This document shows, one piece after another, positions 63,793 through 64,000 of a stretch of DNA of 64,000 nt; the stretch's first letter is position 1, and each line of letters opens with the position of its first letter. The position numbers and the translations under genes are program-made. The notes beneath the pieces are model-generated. The model ran no database searches and had not been told where the DNA came from. It saw only the letters and a program-made list of their open reading frames with translations. This DNA is from an uncultured Woeseiaceae bacterium (GTDB lineage Bacteria; Pseudomonadota; Gammaproteobacteria; Steroidobacterales; Woeseiaceae), in NCBI GenBank assembly GCA_945787845.1, contig CALZJH010000008.1, forward strand, positions 184,299 to 248,298, written 5' to 3'.

Positions 63793-63828
63793 CGGCGAGG
63801 CAATCTGCGGATTGCCTCGCCGTTTTTT
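63793..63828 (+). terminator. Terminator of second TonB receptor
   Basis: CGGCGAGGCAAT and ATTGCCTCGCCG flank a CTGCGG loop and are followed by six T residues (63823-63828). Confidence 0.92.
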
Positions 63829-63923
63829 ATTGTCAGGCCCGGAACTGCCGATTTTGTGACCTGGCCTCGCGCGCAAGCCGCTCCAGTGCTTATACTGGTG
63901 GTCTGACAAATGGGAGACGCCCT

Positions 63924-64000
63924 ATGCCAGCCAAGCGACTAATGACTCTATTCATGTGTGTGATTCTGTGCGGTTGCTCGAGTATCGAGGGCCTCTACGT
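63924..64000 (+). CDS. Lipoprotein, 3' end beyond the window
   Basis: First 25 codons of a gene: MPAKRLMTLFMCVILCGCSS, with a lipobox LCGC (Cys18). GGGAGA lies 6 nt upstream. Identity cannot be judged from this fragment. Confidence 0.7.
   Translation, partial: MPAKRLMTLFMCVILCGCSSIEGLY

Overview
The window is a GC-rich chromosomal segment from an aerobic gammaproteobacterium. It has no rRNA, tRNA, insertion sequence, prophage or CRISPR array that I can see. The assignment rests on gene order. It carries dapF-DUF484-xerC-hslV-hslU-ubiE-ubiJ-ubiB, algZ-algR-hemC-hemD-hemX-hemY, rpmB-rpmG-radC-coaBC-dut, ftsY-ftsE-ftsX-rpoH, glnK-amtB and a minor-pilin operon. Two large TonB-dependent receptors, several DUF4124 proteins and a CIRCE operator point away from the enterics, towards environmental lineages such as Xanthomonadales, Nevskiales, Chromatiales or Woeseiales. 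The order is not resolved.

Layout. 1-7.3 kb: DUF3465 gene, heat-shock sigma factor rpoH behind a perfect CIRCE, a divergent TetR/AhpD-like pair with twin operators, ftsX-ftsE-ftsY, rsmD-coaD, mutM. 7.3-20 kb: rpmG-rpmB, radC, coaBC-dut-metY, an exported SDR, a DUF4124 protein, pyrE/xth, ampG-like MFS, Rieske protein, trmB, and the first TonB receptor. 20-30 kb: envelope lipid enzymes, two exported proteins, ubiB-ubiJ-ubiE (ubiE is internally deleted and frameshifted), hslUV, xerC, DUF484, dapF. 30-38 kb: orphan ParA, then a tightly overlapping algZ-algR-hemCDXY-epimerase operon. 38-42.6 kb: torF-glnK-amtB behind a sigma-54 promoter with a possible NtrC site, then ubiK and comM. 42.6-46.2 kb: an accessory-looking exported cluster (lipoprotein subtilase, small lipoprotein, carboxypeptidase-regulatory-like protein with its own promoter and palindrome). 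46.2-54.5 kb: cytochrome c5, a SqrR/BigR-type persulfide-sensor repressor, and fimT-pilV-pilW-pilX-pilY1-pilY2-pilE. 54.5-64 kb: tandem-motif DUF4124 protein, MscS channel, TerB-like protein, dadA, LysR and a second TonB receptor, then the first codons of a lipoprotein.

Themes. Stress control (CIRCE-rpoH, hslUV), quinone biosynthesis (ubiB/E/J/K), haem synthesis, surface motility with its likely AlgZR regulator, nitrogen sensing, and outer-membrane uptake recur together. Most genes are compact and translationally coupled (ATGA/GTGA overlaps). The main oddities are the broken ubiE, rpoH under apparent HrcA control, the orphan persulfide sensor next to a start-less gene remnant, and the uncharacterised exported protease cluster.
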